Below are positions 1 through 11,153 of a stretch of 64,000 bases of DNA, piece after piece (the first letter of the stretch is position 1; every line of letters begins with the position of its first letter). The notes under the pieces were generated by a model that made no database searches, was not told the DNA's origin, and saw nothing but the letters and a program-made list of their open reading frames with translations. The position numbers and the translations under genes are program-made. The stretch comes from Amphiduros pacificus (taxonomy: Eukaryota > Annelida > Polychaeta > Phyllodocida > Hesionidae), in the NCBI GenBank assembly GCA_949316495.1, contig OX439002.1, positions 10,906,001 through 10,970,000 on the forward strand, in the 5' to 3' direction.

Positions 1-95
1 TTTTCCTGTTCTAAAAAGAGTAACCCTAACTCTTTTAAATGTAGACAAAATATAACGTCATGTATTATCTCATGCTTATGTAAACTTGGTTTCAG

Positions 96-233
96 GGTGA
101 AGGATGTAGTAGATCTGATTCCACAGTGCAATCCAGATGGCTCTGGACACATCCTCAAGCCAGAGTTCAGGAATTCCCTCAACCAGATGGGATTCTATAT
201 GGACGATATTGAATTTGAACGTCTCTGGCAAAA
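96..233 (+). CDS. EFCAB6: EFCAB6-like exon (first in window): EF-hand loop
   Basis: The acceptor is tttggtttcag and the donor gtaaga. The first base completes a codon from the previous exon. The 12-residue loop NPDGSGHILKPE has good ligands at 1, 3, 5 and 12 and Gly at 6, so this is one of the few near-canonical calcium loops in this part. It is followed by an amphipathic helix (FRNSLNQMGFYMDD). Confidence 0.85.
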
Positions 234-3200
234 GTAAGATAAATTCTTTTCATTTTATTAAACCTCAGCCATTTAAGATTGGTGATGGGTTTTGCACTAT
301 TGTCGTCTGTCCATCTGCCCACTTTTGTGTGATGTACCGGTAACTGCTCAAACTATTAAATGGTTGCAACTATATATACACTTCTAAATCACATGAAAAA
401 TGCATCTGGGATGCACTATTTTCTTATTTAAGGTGGATACCTTATCTATAAAATTGACCTTAATTTTAGAGATCAAAGGACATGCAATGAATCTATGAGT
501 TTATGGCTTTAGTAAAAGGTGATTGAAAGGTTACAGCAAAGCATCTCTGAAATGCAGGAAAGATGCCTTTGAGATTGAGATGATTGTAGAATTTACTATA
601 TTTTGAAAGGTCAAGATATAAGTGAAATTTCTACTTTACTCCAAGAATTTCAAGTGGTTCTTTTGATCTCAAATCTATCACTGGTTCATGTTTTAAGTCA
701 TGCTATATCAAAAAAGATAATAACATTTTCCTTCTTAGTATTAGATATAAGGATATTTTAAGACCTTTTAAAAGTGATAATTGGCTAATTATGATTTTCA
801 AATTCCAGGTATGACTCGGAAAATAATGGTATAATAAATGGTGAAAAAATGATGAAAAAATTAGGAATTGGTATTGATGGAGCAGACAGTGGCATAGGAG
901 CAGGTATGTGAACAGAAAAAAAATTATAATGTTGTAATCAGAAATCAAAAATCAACCCCAAAACTTCAAATAAACAAAACAATATGCCTAAATTTTAACA
1001 GTTGTGCTGAAATTTGTGAGAACTGTACAATTGATAGATTTGTCATTTCATCAGTAGTTGCAGATGTTCCAAAACCCTTAAGGAAGAAGGAGGCTGAAAG
1101 GCAAAGATCAGTAGATATGGAGAAATGGCTCAAGAGCAAATTCCGTGAAGGATTTGCTGAGATGAAATCAAACTTTGAAGAAGCTGACCCTGACAAGACC
1201 GGAGAGGTGAATACCACTGTAGAATATTACCAAGTTTAAAACATTTTATAATATAAGATACAAATAATATGTAAAATAGCTCACTTGGTAGAGTATTCAC
1301 CTTGTGATCCAGGGATTCCTGGTTTGAATCCTGGCCATTTACTATCAACCAATATGAGCAGACATTGTCTGGAATCAGCAGTATATAAAATTCCCTTTAT
1401 CTTTTAATATATTGAAAAAAAAAAATTCCTGACAATTAAATTTGAACTTTTTTTTTTCTCAGGTTGGATACAATACATTCCTGGGAGTGCTGGGTAAATA
1501 TGGTTTGAAGTTGGAGAAAGCTCACCTTGGGGAGTTCTTGGCGCGGTGCAGCATTGAGGCAAGCAAGACTGGAGTGCCCTACAGGGAGTTCCTGCACCGA
1601 TTCCAGGACCGCAGCGAGAATGGCATGGCACATAAAATACTCACAAATGCCAAACACAGGTACGTCTCAAACATGTCAGTTACCAATGATAATCTGGCCA
1701 TACATTTATTTTTAGATTGAAATATACATAAACTTAAAACATGAATTTGACAAATTGCTATTATGAAAAGATCAGCCCACAAGAACAGGAATGTTCATTT
1801 CCTAAACAAAACTGCCTTGACTGAGATTGATAAATATATGATCTTTTTAAGGTCATATATTAGACAGTGTAGCCTAGTTATATTTAGTTACTGTCTTTAC
1901 AAGGCTTTGCATTTCATTCTGATCAAATGTATACATTCTGCACTGAAATGATAGTGAGACATTGAGATGTATAGAAATTTGAAGAAATATAAAGATAATA
2001 TAATTAGAGTATGGATTTGAGTCATTTATTTAATGGTAGATAATAATGTTATTGTTATGATGTTGTAGATACAACAAAGCAGAGAGTGTAGGAGATAATT
2101 CTACATTCAGTGCCATGGAGACCCAGATCATTAACATGTTCCAGCGAGACTTCCTAGCTCTTCTCGGAACATTCCAGTATGTTTAACCTTCATTAGTCAA
2201 AAGTTTAAGTTTGAAAATTAGTTTTGCCACATTCACATATAATTGTACTCTGCATGGCGAGGTAGAGTCAAATACTACCTCTGCCGCAATATGTTGTTCC
2301 TAGCACAGAATCAGTCCGCACATTAGCATGCAATTACCATATAGTTGGCCAATTGGTTGGCTCATGGTACGTGCTCATGCACAACAGCACAACTGTACAC
2401 GTGCACATGCTTATTTCATATGTTAAAAAGTGATTTAGAATGGATCATTCGTAATTTGGGAGAGGAGTGTATTTGAAATATTTGGTTGAAAGATTATACC
2501 ATTTATATCATTTTGCTCAGGATTTTACATCACTTACAGTGCTATTCAGTCAGTTCATGGTGAGGCCTGACATATAAGCTTTGCCCAAGAAGAAAAAGTT
2601 AAGATTTTTTCCCCTCCTCCTCCCTTGAGGATTAATGATCCATCCCCTGCTGACTATTTTTGTCTGACTATTTCGGTACACATGTCACTAAAATCTCAAT
2701 CCTTATTGTACTCACTTTCTTATAATAACAATGACCCCGATTGGCCATGTTACCCCATGTGATGAAATATTTTACTCATTGTGCCCTGGTTGCTTGCACT
2801 GGGTGTGTCCTCTGTGCACTCAACCAAAGAGTTGAATATGCCGTTTACTTGCAGAGCCAGGTATAAATCCTGGATCTGCTGTGGAGAGTAATATAATTGT
2901 CAATGTTAGCTTATTTTCAACACTTCTGTCAGGTTGTGGGATGAATGAATTATGCTTGGAAACTATATCAGCCACAACTCTCAGATATTCAGGTTCAGGT
3001 GTCAGGAAAGTGAATGGTCAATACAAAGGTTATTAAAGATTAATACTCTGAAGAGTAGGAAACATAGCAACTCGCAAGTACCTCTTTAGAAGTGGAGGTA
3101 AAAAAAAGAATATAGATAATCTCTTATCTACAGATATTGTTAGCATTATGAGTCAAGAGTGATTGAAGTATTTATAGAATAGATAGATACAATCAAACCA

Positions 3201-6200
3201 TAAAATCTATCAATAAAAAGGATTTCAATACCATCCCTCATATTGCATTGAGGGATACACTTTTTAAATGGGAACTCCTTTCCTCTGGAGTTATAAGATT
3301 TGATGATTATTGATTGGTTGTATGATGTACTTCTTACTTCCTGTGTGCTGTGTTGGGATATTTTCACAATCATTTTTCACATGATACAAGTCAGACCGAT
3401 AACTGATTATAATCACCATGTTCTTAAATGCCTCAGAATATGTGTTTAAATGAATAGACCTTAATAAAGCCTAAATATAAGATCATGAATGGACTGATTA
3501 ATAAAGCTCACTGATATATCTGTTGCAGCAAAATAGACAAGTTTGGCTTGGACTACATCAGTCAGGTGGAGTTCCGGGCAGCGATTGAGAGCCGCTTTGA
3601 TATGGAGATGACAGATGCACAGTTCAGTAGCTTCATAGACCGGGTGCCACTTGATGCAGAGGGCAATGTCAAATACGCAGACTTCATGGCACAGTTTGAT
3701 ACCAAGTATGAATTAAAATTATTGTGCATCCTAATTACAATAAAAAATGCTATCATAATTCTAGACCTTTATTTCAAAAGAAAAATTGCAAACAATTTGG
3801 TTGAAATCATGTTTACATTTAATGCCCCAAATCTAGAAAATGGAGGATTTAAATGTTTTCAGTCATGTCTTGAGCTGCCACTAATGATTTGTATTTATAT
3901 ATTATATAAAGCCAAATCAACTGGACTTCCCTACCAATACTCAGAATAAGAGTTTGCATTTGTAAGGGAACTTTCTGGAAGTTAAAAATGCTGAGAAAAA
4001 AAGTTTTACCTAAATTAAAAAAATACAACCACTGTTATGATGTCAAAAAGGGATATTTGATAATAACTTGCATATTGTTTAACAGGGGCAAAGCAAGGAG
4101 TTTGTTTGCTGATGATCTCAGCAAGCCCAAGGCTCCCATGGTAGGAGCACTGCCACGTGACCCCAGCCCTCCCCTTCCTGACATAGATGAGATGGTGCCG
4201 CCCCCTGTGGAGCCAGACAGACTCATCCTCAGTGAAGACGAAGAGGAACCTGCCTCAGAATTCCTTCCTCAGAGAAGTGCCCATGAATTGTTTAAGGTAT
4301 TTTATTTAAACGTAAAAATGATGAAAATCTTGAATTGATTATAATTCAGAATAATTCTGTGAGGTAGATTGATTTATGCGAGTCTCATATGAATTGAATT
4401 ATCTATTTAGGTCATAAAGGATTTATTGAAGAGACATTTCCAGACTGTAGAACAAACGTTTATAGAGTTAGATGAACTCAATACTCGCAGACTCTCTCAA
4501 GAAATGATGTTCCAACTCCTTAAAAGGTAAGCAGAACACTAAAAATTGCAAAATGATAAAGAATAATTCATCTGGATATCCATTTTAAGTGTGAAGATTA
4601 GACAGAATTGATTGTGAAACATCTGTATGACTTTGCTAGGTTCGACATTCAGCCCGAGATCACCAGAGGCGAGATTCGTAATCTGTGGAAAACATTTATC
4701 ACGAACACTGACAAGACGCTGGAGTTTCTGCAGTTCACCCGGCACTTTGGCTACTCTCTGAGGTCTGCAGCCTTCCCCAACGCCAAGACAAGCCCTCCTA
4801 AACGCGGAGACTCCGACTTCCGCATCCGGTCCCGCAAACTCAACTGTGCCGCTGATATGTTGCAAGATAGCCTCCGATCCAAGGTACAGACCTGCTCCCA
4901 CCTAGTCGCAATTTTTTTCTTTTATATGAATGTTTATATTAATTTTTATAAAAAATCAAAATGGTAGCGTGTAAACCTTTTAAGATACCATTTTATATTA
5001 TTAAACTCAAGATATTTTTCTTTTATACAATATTATTATAAGAGTCACGAGAAAATTCAGACAGTCAAAATCAGGAAAGTCTTTATCAAAATTAAATTAC
5101 AACATAGATTTAACTGCTCCAGACCAATTCTGACAATACAAATATATTTTTGAGAAATGTATGGTTTGATATTGTTAATTGATTGATTGATCTCAGATTG
5201 ACTATATGTGGGAAGACCTTCGTCGTGAGTTTGTGGCGATGGACCCGTACGCCACCGGTTGTGTGAGCAGAGATGAGTTCCGCGACGTCCTCCAGGAGCT
5301 CTGTGTCCACCTCAGCATATTCGAACTGGACATGCTCACCAGGAAATTCCAGAGGGATGATAGGTGTGTTAACTCAGAGAGTTATATCTCAAGGGAAATT
5401 TGGGCTGATATTAGGACGATTTGAAAATGGCAATAAATTTTGCGTTTAACTTAGATTTTCAATATACCTGTTGGGAAAGTAAGCCAGAGATGAAATATCT
5501 TTCATTTATGATTTTCAGTTTTTAACTTTGACATCGACGTTACTCAACTAATCATGTTCTTGCATCTGAAACTGTTTTATTTCATCATACCATTTAATTC
5601 ATTATCAATTTTCTTTATATTTTTTAGAGTGTCATATCTTGAATTCCTCAAGCCATTTGCAATCAAAAAGCAGCTTTGGCGCCATGGCAACAACATGCTT
5701 TCCTTACTGCAACACCCGGCCTCAGAACTTCCCATTCCAGAGATAGTGGAGGGTCCAGAGAAGGGACTCAGTGGTATCACCTCCAAACTCAGACAAAAGG
5801 TCAGTACCGTATATGAATAGGGCCTTCTTGGCCAAAGCCCCTAAACTCTGGAACGATCGTCCTCAAGAGATCAGGACACAGTCGATGTCTTTAATAAATG
5901 CCAAAAGACCTGTTCAAAATTTTCTTTGTTGATGAAGCAGTGTAACATTTCTTGTCATTTTTTGTCTTTTCAGTTATCCGGTGACTGGAAGAACCTAAGA
6001 AGAGCTTTCCGCAAACTGGATGAGACAAACACAGGATTTCTGTCTCTGCCAGAGTTCCGATCGGTTCTCAAACTTACCAACGTGGTCCTGGACGAGGAGG
6101 AAGTGTATCAACTGATGAGCAAGTTTGACCAAGACATGAGCGGCAAGATTCCATACAACAAATTTATCAATGAAACATTCAAACCAGAAATGCGGCGACA

Positions 6201-6231
6201 AACCCCACTGAGGAAATCAGCCAATTTATAA
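96..6231 (+). CDS. EFCAB6: EFCAB6-like multi-EF-hand protein, C-terminal 674 residues (12 exons)
   Basis: Exons read from splice sites: 96-233, 809-903, 1064-1206, 1463-1659, 2069-2176, 3529-3705, 4086-4296, 4411-4526, 4640-4883, 5197-5363, 5628-5799 and 5974-6231. All junctions are GT-AG, the summed length (2026 nt) keeps one frame, and it ends at TAA 6229-6231. The protein is a string of about ten EF-hand-like units in pairs, many with degenerate loops, plus one Pro/acidic linker. This arrangement, together with segments such as PNAKTSPPKRGDSDFRIRSR and VSYLEFLKPF, is what I recall of EFCAB6 (DJBP). In mammals that protein is known from testis, binds PARK7/DJ-1 and is reported inside axonemal doublet microtubules. 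The 5' exons lie upstream of the window. Family assignment is strong; one-to-one orthology is inferred. Confidence 0.86.
809..903 (+). CDS. EFCAB6: EFCAB6-like exon: degenerate EF-hand
   Basis: A 95-nt exon between aattccag and gtatgtg. The codon for Lys is split across the preceding intron. The loop DSENNGIINGEK keeps Asp1, Gly6 and Ile8 but has Lys at position 12, so calcium binding is doubtful. It is the partner hand of the previous exon's loop. Confidence 0.83.
1064..1206 (+). CDS. EFCAB6: EFCAB6-like exon: linker and first half of an EF-hand
   Basis: The acceptor is agttgcag and the donor gtgaat; it ends in phase 0. It encodes a basic, charged linker (KPLRKKEAERQRSVDMEKWL) and helix E plus loop start (NFEEADPDKTGE). 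The intron therefore cuts the EF-hand loop after its seventh residue. Confidence 0.83.
1271..1343 (+). repeat. tRNA-His-like pseudogene or tRNA-derived SINE head
   Basis: It lies in an intron of the EFCAB6-like gene. It shows an A-box-like TAGCTCACTTGGTAGAG, an anticodon-loop sequence TTGTGAT (anticodon GTG, His) and a B-box GGTTTGAATCC. The T stem pairs four of five bases, but the anticodon stem is badly mismatched and the acceptor stem imperfect. It is therefore not a working tRNA and is more likely a decayed tRNA-derived short interspersed element. Confidence 0.5.
1463..1659 (+). CDS. EFCAB6: EFCAB6-like exon: end of one EF-hand plus a second degenerate hand
   Basis: The acceptor follows a long T tract (ttttttttctcag) and the donor is gtacgt. 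It continues in phase 0 from the previous exon: loop end VGYNT, then helix FLGVLGKYGLKL. The partner hand around EASKTGVPYREFL is one residue short of the canonical loop. Confidence 0.85.
2069..2176 (+). CDS. EFCAB6: EFCAB6-like exon: inter-pair linker and helix E
   Basis: A 108-nt exon between gatgttgtag and gtatgt. It encodes a polar linker (NKAESVGDNSTFSAMETQ) and helix MFQRDFLALLGTF. That is the entering helix of the EF-hand completed in the next exon, with a split codon at each end. Confidence 0.82.
2177..3528. other. Intron of EFCAB6-like gene, no further gene
   Basis: AT-rich intron. A small hairpin is visible near 2260-2283 (GAGGTAG ... CTACCTC). A weak B-box-like sequence near 2862 is not enough to call a SINE. 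No coding exon is seen. Confidence 0.6.
3529..3705 (+). CDS. EFCAB6: EFCAB6-like exon: EF-hand pair
   Basis: The acceptor is tctgttgcag and the donor gtatga. The loop DKFGLDYISQVE has Asp1 and Glu12 but Asp in place of Gly6. The second loop is PLDAEGNVKYAD followed by F. It lies 1.35 kb downstream of the previous exon, the largest intron in the visible part of this gene. Confidence 0.85.
4086..4296 (+). CDS. EFCAB6: EFCAB6-like exon: Pro/acidic linker without EF-hand
   Basis: A 211-nt exon between tttaacag and gtattt, phase 0 at its end. It is proline-rich (DPSPPLPDIDEMVPPP) and then acidic (LSEDEEEPASEF), and it separates two EF-hand groups. This low-complexity piece is probably unstructured and should be the least conserved part. 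The frame is confirmed by both neighbours. Confidence 0.8.
4411..4526 (+). CDS. EFCAB6: EFCAB6-like exon: strongly degenerate EF-hand
   Basis: The acceptor is atctatttag and the donor gtaagc. The helix-loop-helix FIELDELNTRRLSQEMMFQL has the spacing of an EF-hand, but Gly6 is replaced by Arg and most ligands are lost. It is likely structural only. Confidence 0.82.
4640..4883 (+). CDS. EFCAB6: EFCAB6-like exon: EF-hand partner and conserved signature segment
   Basis: The acceptor is actttgctag and the donor gtacag. It encodes FDIQPEITRGEIRNLWKTF, then TDKTLEFLQFTRHFGYS, then a segment containing PNAKTSPPKRGDSDFRIRSR. The last part is the stretch I most associate with EFCAB6. The exon is clearly more GC-rich than its flanks. 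Confidence 0.87.
5197..5363 (+). CDS. EFCAB6: EFCAB6-like exon: EF-hand
   Basis: The acceptor is gattgatctcag and the donor gtgtgt (a weaker GTGTGT type). The loop DPYATGCVSRDE keeps Asp1, Thr5, Gly6, Val8 and Glu12. Tryptophan in the entering helix (MWEDLRREF) fits the family. Confidence 0.86.
5628..5799 (+). CDS. EFCAB6: EFCAB6-like exon: EF-hand end and linker
   Basis: The acceptor is atattttttag and the donor gtcagt. It starts by completing the previous hand (RVSYLEFLKPF) and continues into a linker with PEIVEGPEKGLSG. It ends in phase 0 at Lys. Confidence 0.84.
5974..6231 (+). CDS. EFCAB6: EFCAB6-like terminal exon: last EF-hand pair and stop
   Basis: The acceptor is ttttttgtcttttcag, a strong polypyrimidine tract. 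The last two hands have loops DETNTGFLSLPE (near canonical) and DQDMSGKIPYNK (Lys at position 12). A basic tail ending KSANL precedes TAA at 6229-6231. Confidence 0.88.
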   Translation, partial: LSGDWKNLRRAFRKLDETNTGFLSLPEFRSVLKLTNVVLDEEEVYQLMSKFDQDMSGKIPYNKFINETFKPEMRRQTPLRKSANL

Positions 6232-6733
6232 GTCTCTCTACTGTAATATGCAATGAATCTGTGTGATATGTAAAATATCTGTGATATATTTGTGAATGTG
6301 ATATTTGTTATTGCTGCTGTGATGGTCCTCAACCTCAAAGTTTCTTAGTGTTAAGATATTCCTCTTCGAAGGAATCTGAGATGAAAACTTCAAAAGATCT
6401 TTTGAAATATGTTCTCTTAAAGATGTTATGAAAAGGATTGCACATGGGACAGTAAAGATTATAAGTAATACCAATAGTATTGATAGGTAGGAACACAGAA
6501 AACATAGATAAACCAAACCAATAAGGAATGATTCAAAAATGTGTTAAGCATTTTACCATAAAACCATGGTATCACGATTTATTCCAAATCTGTATCTTTC
6601 CCCAACATATCATTCAGCATGATGTTAGGTTATCTGGATTCTGCTCTGGTACTGTGTCTCTTTGCAGTAAAAACAAGTCAAGAAATGGAATAAATTGTAT
6701 AGTTGTATATATTGATTTAGGAAGGCAGTGCTC

Positions 6734-6945
6734 TTACATGTAAATATTATGTATTGATTAAGGAAAGTGCATTTACAGCATTTTCATAACAAGCATATAT
6801 TTGGTACACTTCCCAGATTTCATGACAGAACATCAAATGCAGGTTAATTTGGAAGATTTGTGTATAAAAGATGTTATGAGGTACCAATCCGAATTATAGA
6901 GAAAATCTGCAATAAAATGAAGTAGAGACTTAGGTCATTATATAA
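6734..6945 (+). repeat. Duplicated segment, copy 1 (in the 3' UTR)
   Basis: Starts TTACATGTAAATATTATG and continues through GGAAAGTGCA, CATGACAGAAC and TTTGGAAGAT. The same order occurs at 12201-12400, same orientation. See copy 2. Confidence 0.65.
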
Positions 6946-7374
6946 AATATATGTTTTGTGTTTAAATTATCTTGTGAATTTCTGATAATGTGCTTTCCTG
7001 TACAAAATAAGATAAAAGTAATTTTAATTTCAAAACAATATAGAATAAGTGATATTATCTCAAATGCAATTTAATTTATTTTCAATGAATTGAGATAAAT
7101 AGGGCCTGAGCAGTATTTTGTAAAATTTCGATATCTAGTTTTCTAAAAGCATTACAAAATAAGATGCAGTGCATTAATGAAGATAATATCAACAGTCAAG
7201 GTCATGTATTGGGCTTTGTCAATATATTTATTTCAGAACCAGTTCATTTGAAAGTGTGGACACTGGAGTTTATTTTTTTTTACAATCAATGCTCAACTAT
7301 TTTGCCAAAGATAAAATACAAGATTTAAGTTGGAGATGTATGGCTTTATGTGATAAAATCATGACCTGTTTTTT

Positions 7375-7600
7375 TCTGAAGTGAATCCACCTGTGGTTGG
7401 AGGTGAAACATTGGAGAAAGGAACAGTCGTGGGAATTACAAAGTTGAATTGGGTCAAGTGGTGAAAGCATTTGCACCTTTTTGTGTGATGGAAATCAACT
7501 GTGGTTTCTGTACCCAAGCTGAAAAAACACCAAAGCAGAGATGCCCCAAAAGTTTGTTGAATATTCCATCAAAATCTTTCAAGAGCTAAACATGTTTTGA
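7375..7600 (+). repeat. Dispersed repeat family R1, copy A
   Basis: Shares an ordered series of blocks with five other places in the window: GGAGGTGAAA, GGAACAGTCGTGGGA, AAAGTTGAATTGGG, GCATTTGCAC, then CAAGCTG and CCAAAAGT. Similarity is patchy, with indels, so the copies are old. No inverted ends or coding part were recognised; a SINE or MITE remnant is possible. Confidence 0.6.
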
Positions 7601-8590
7601 TGTTTATTTTGATATCACATATAAAAAATACATGATTCAGATTAATTCTGTATTTTGTAAGTCAGATCACTGGTTAGTGTTCTTTGTGCCAAATCTTGGG
7701 ATTGTAAAAGACTATATATAAATAAAGGACAGTATGATGGGTTCAACTGTGTTGTTTTGTGTCTTTACAGTTCTAAACTTTTACTGATATTTTTTGATTG
7801 AATATAGCTACTTTAGCCAATAATTTAACACATTGAGATCTTGTTTTGTAAACAGTGGGGCTCTGATTTTGTCTCTTTATTGTAATAAATGGAATTGTGT
7901 TTTATATTTATTTTTTAACTAAAAGTATGAAATTCGTGTCTTCTTTTTCCTGTTAAAATTATTTTCTTTAGTTTGTGAAAGTCTACTAAATTTTGAATGT
8001 TTTGATTTCTAAAGGAATCTCTTCATTGTTCGATGTTTCCATGGAAACCATTTGGATAAAATGTCCTAATTACAACATTTTCAGCATATTCGGATGTATT
8101 GCCATTTTAAAAGTAATGAATTCTCTAAACTACTTTTCCCCCAATATCCCCAAATTTCCAAATACCCTTTTTAATAGATTTTATTTGAAACATACTTGTT
8201 TAGCACATTTATAAACAGAAACTTATTTTACCTTCAAATTGAAAGACGTTTCAGGAAAACCAGAACAATTAATAATATTGTATCCCCAATAATATAGTCA
8301 TGGCATCCACTCTCCAAAAAGTTGCCATTTCCATGGGATTTTTTTCTGCTATATTTTATTCATATTTTACACATTTTTGTGCAGTGCTGACTGGCCCAAA
8401 CTAAACAAAGGACAAATTTTCTGTTAGGGATCCTCGAGGTATCCCCAATATAGTTATCACATCATTAAAATGGTACTCATCCTAACTTAAATACGTATAA
8501 CATTTCTTTCCACTTTGAAGAATGAACCTTCAACACTGCATTCACACACATCTACACTGCACAACGACGTCACATAGTGGTTAGATTTTT

Positions 8591-8609
8591 GTCCACTAGG
8601 TGGCACTAT
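8591..8609 (+). promoter_or_regulatory. CTCF-like motif
   Basis: GTCCACTAGGTGGCACTA is close to the bilaterian CTCF core CCASYAGRKGGC followed by RSY. Sequence match only. Confidence 0.4.
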
Positions 8610-9719
8610 TTTTCATTTAATTGGCACTCGACCCATGAGCGGAGCTTGAGACAAGACTTTAATCCACATTTGATATGAAATGTGATTAAAAAGAAAGACA
8701 ATACACTCGAAACTTATTCAAGACAGTTTGGTAAGTTGTAGACAACTTTTTAATATAATTAATCAAGCTCTCGAATGAATCGTAGCTGCAAAAAGATGAT
8801 AGGAGGGTAACAGCCAAGTTTTTTGGCTTTCAGTTGTTCTGAGTCTGAGAACAATTTATTATTGCTCCTTTGTTTTACGCGTTCTGATTTTGCTTTTATT
8901 TCTCTGTAACTTAATGTAAGATGTGCATCAATCAATGTATTATCCTCAAACATTTATAGTGGTAATTCTAAATTGTGAAAATACTTTAAGTAATCAGTGC
9001 TGCAGATATCTTTCATAAGATTATTTCTCTATTGTTTATTTATTGTTGGCCTGTCTTGACATCTGGGTTATTAATTTAAATATTGATTGGAACAACGAGA
9101 AAAGAATTTCCTTTTGCTCCTGACCTTGATTAATACTTGAATATTCCAGATACTCTGCACACCCAGGTAGAGTCTCATACTGTCTCTGTAAGCTCTGTTC
9201 CAAACTGTCTGTGTGAGTGAGTTTCATATTCTACGTGTACCCACTGCTTTGAACCTTTCTGACAGCCAATAGGCAATAGTCCAAACATTAGTACATGTGA
9301 TAACATGACCAAATGATGTCATTGTTATTGTCAGAAAGTAGGTACTAAAGGAAATAAAGTAGGTGCTCAAAATTAGCTAGGGATGAGCAATAAATCAATT
9401 TGGGGGGATAAACAAAATATCCAGATTTCTTTTACTTCAGCAATGCAGGGTTTTCCAAATGTCATGACTTAGAAGCCAATATTTGCAGGACCAATTTATA
9501 CTATACTGTGCTAAGCAAAATGTGTTTCTGATGCATTTCAATACACTGGTTTTTAACATTTCTTAAATCATTAAAAATATATTTAAAGTAAGTTTAATAT
9601 CACATTCCAATATTAATTTTAAATGATTTAAAGTGAAATTCTTTTCTGATAACCACCTGAGATTTCAATGTTTATCCATATCTTTATAAGGTCTTTTTGA
9701 AAGACAAAAAATGAGAGCA

Positions 9720-9935
9720 AGGACCTTATGCTACACTAAATGTTGGGACCTTAAGAGATTTTGAGGCATTTCTTGACCAACTTCCATCAACCATGCTTTT
9801 TATTGGTTTCACAGCTTGGCTACTACTGTCACAAATGAGTTTGCTGCTAACCTAATACCTGCGAATGCACCCGCACCCTATTCAACTTTTTAAAAATTTC
9901 ACATCCTGGTTTCAAAGACCTACTTCTCGAAGGCT
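9720..9935 (-). repeat. Dispersed repeat family R1, copy B
   Basis: Read on the minus strand it contains AAAAAGTTGAATAGGG, GTGCATTCGCA, CTCATTTGTGACAGTAGTAG, CCAAGCTGTGAAACC and GTTGGTCAAG. These match the block order of copies A and C. Confidence 0.6.
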
Positions 9936-10426
9936 GATAGTTTTTCCTTTAGGAAATATCACATCATGTGTGCCTTTCGCCCTGAGGTAATGTAGAGGAT
10001 TTGTATGAGTCATTGCTGGGCACTCCAAATTGAGAGCATAGACCTGTACATATTAGTGTACAATGAGACCCATACACAGCAATCTGTAGTGATTTCTCTT
10101 AATCACCTGACTCATTTCAAATGTAGGTCACCCTGATCATCTCACAGACCAGTATACTCTTGTGATAGGAGCAAAACCATCAGAATATATAAACTACAAT
10201 CAATGATGCAAGTATTCTTTTATTTTCCTGCATAGGGTATCTTTTGCTTTCTTACATTGCTGTGAATTGAGCCTTTCTTGTTGCGGTCAGTCAACCCATT
10301 TGGTCAGAAAATGGTAAACTTCAAGATGAATGGAGGATTGACAAAAAATTTTTATACAGAATATTCTTATATTATTAGTAGTATAAAGTTGACGGGCAAC
10401 TAGACAATCTGATACTCGGGAGTGAC

Positions 10427-10445
10427 ACAAGGTGGCAGTGCTGTC
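10427..10445 (+). promoter_or_regulatory. CTCF-like motif (weaker)
   Basis: ACAAGGTGGCAGTGCTG keeps the AGGTGGCAG core but lacks the leading CCA. It lies about 500 bp upstream of the candidate TATA box. Confidence 0.25.
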
Positions 10446-10599
10446 CCCTGACATATACAGAGGTCCATGGGGCATAAAAAAACACTGCAAAAAAATAAAT
10501 AATAAAAAAAATGCTCTATATACAGATATGTTTGTCTTATCAATGATTTTACATCTTGGACTTCTGGCTGTAGCTTTGACTATTTATTGACTGTGGAGG

Positions 10600-10964
10600 T
10601 GAATGCATGGCCTCAGCCTACCAGCAGGTCCGGCCACATCCTGGCACATCTGGCAGGTGATCTGGAATATCTATAATAGCACTATAAGACAATCTGGGGA
10701 CTTCCACTCTCAATACTTAGCAGTGTTAGCAAACACAATCAGACAGATTTATGCGATCAACGGGGGAATTTAGAGATGAGTTTGCCATGATATAGCCGTA
10801 GAAAGGGAGGGGTTGTATATCACGACACCAGGATACCCGCGTCCCCCACGCATACGCCTTGTGGTTATGAGATCGTCGGCCTGATCTGGGAGCGCTTCCT
10901 GTCATATGCTGTGAGGCCATGGACCAGGAACTCTATATAAGGTGGAGGGGTCGGTCGGCGAGAT
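10600..10964 (+). promoter_or_regulatory. Candidate promoter with TATA box
   Basis: This stretch is richer in CpG than its surroundings (for example atacccgcgtcccccacgc near 10834). It ends with CTCTATATAAGG, TATA box at 10934-10940. An ETS-like CTTCCTG and a Runx-like TGTGGTTA lie within 100 bp upstream. The segment downstream lacks ATG and ends at a good donor, so a transcription start near 10964 is plausible. Its target could be the rhomboid gene, whose coding start is 30 kb downstream on the same strand; this link is inferred. Confidence 0.4.
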
Positions 10965-11153
10965 CAGCGGCCGTGCCCTATCAGTTGTATACGGACGGAG
11001 AATACAGACGAGAATTGATCCTCCTGGTGCCATTCTCCTCCTCCGATCTATACGCTATTTTTATCCTCTCCAGCTGCCTCTAAAAGCCCGACACTGTGAC
11101 AAGAAAACTAAGAATTTGCAGAAAGTTGAAGAAAGACATCCTGTTCGGGTTCA
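10965..11153 (+). other. Candidate 5' non-coding leader exon
   Basis: It begins about 30 bp past the TATA box and ends at GGTTCA with donor gtaagg at 11154. There is no ATG on the plus strand across roughly 190 nt, as expected for a leader. Composition is balanced and CpG-containing, unlike the AT-rich flanks. Its splicing to the acceptor at 40474 is possible but not shown by sequence. Confidence 0.35.

Larger units (their letters stand above)
6232..7745 (+). other. Probable 3' UTR of the EFCAB6-like gene
   Basis: AT-rich sequence without coding potential follows the stop codon. AATAAA occurs at 6911-6916, 7721-7726 and 7884-7889. The 7721 signal is followed within 30-50 nt by a GT-rich stretch (tgtgttgttttgtgtc), the classical downstream element, so cleavage near 7740-7750 is the best guess. 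A dispersed-repeat copy (7375-7600) and one copy of a duplicated segment (6734-6945) lie inside. Confidence 0.5.
7746..10590. other. Intergenic stretch, mostly featureless
   Basis: AT-rich sequence with no supported exon. It contains R1 copy B and two CTCF-like motifs (8593, 10427). The short open frames here have no recognisable domains and ordinary intergenic composition. Confidence 0.55.

Noticed and set aside
2846-2885. Second tRNA-like sequence in an EFCAB6 intron
   Set aside because: Only a B-box-like GGTATAAATCC is present; no A box or stems.
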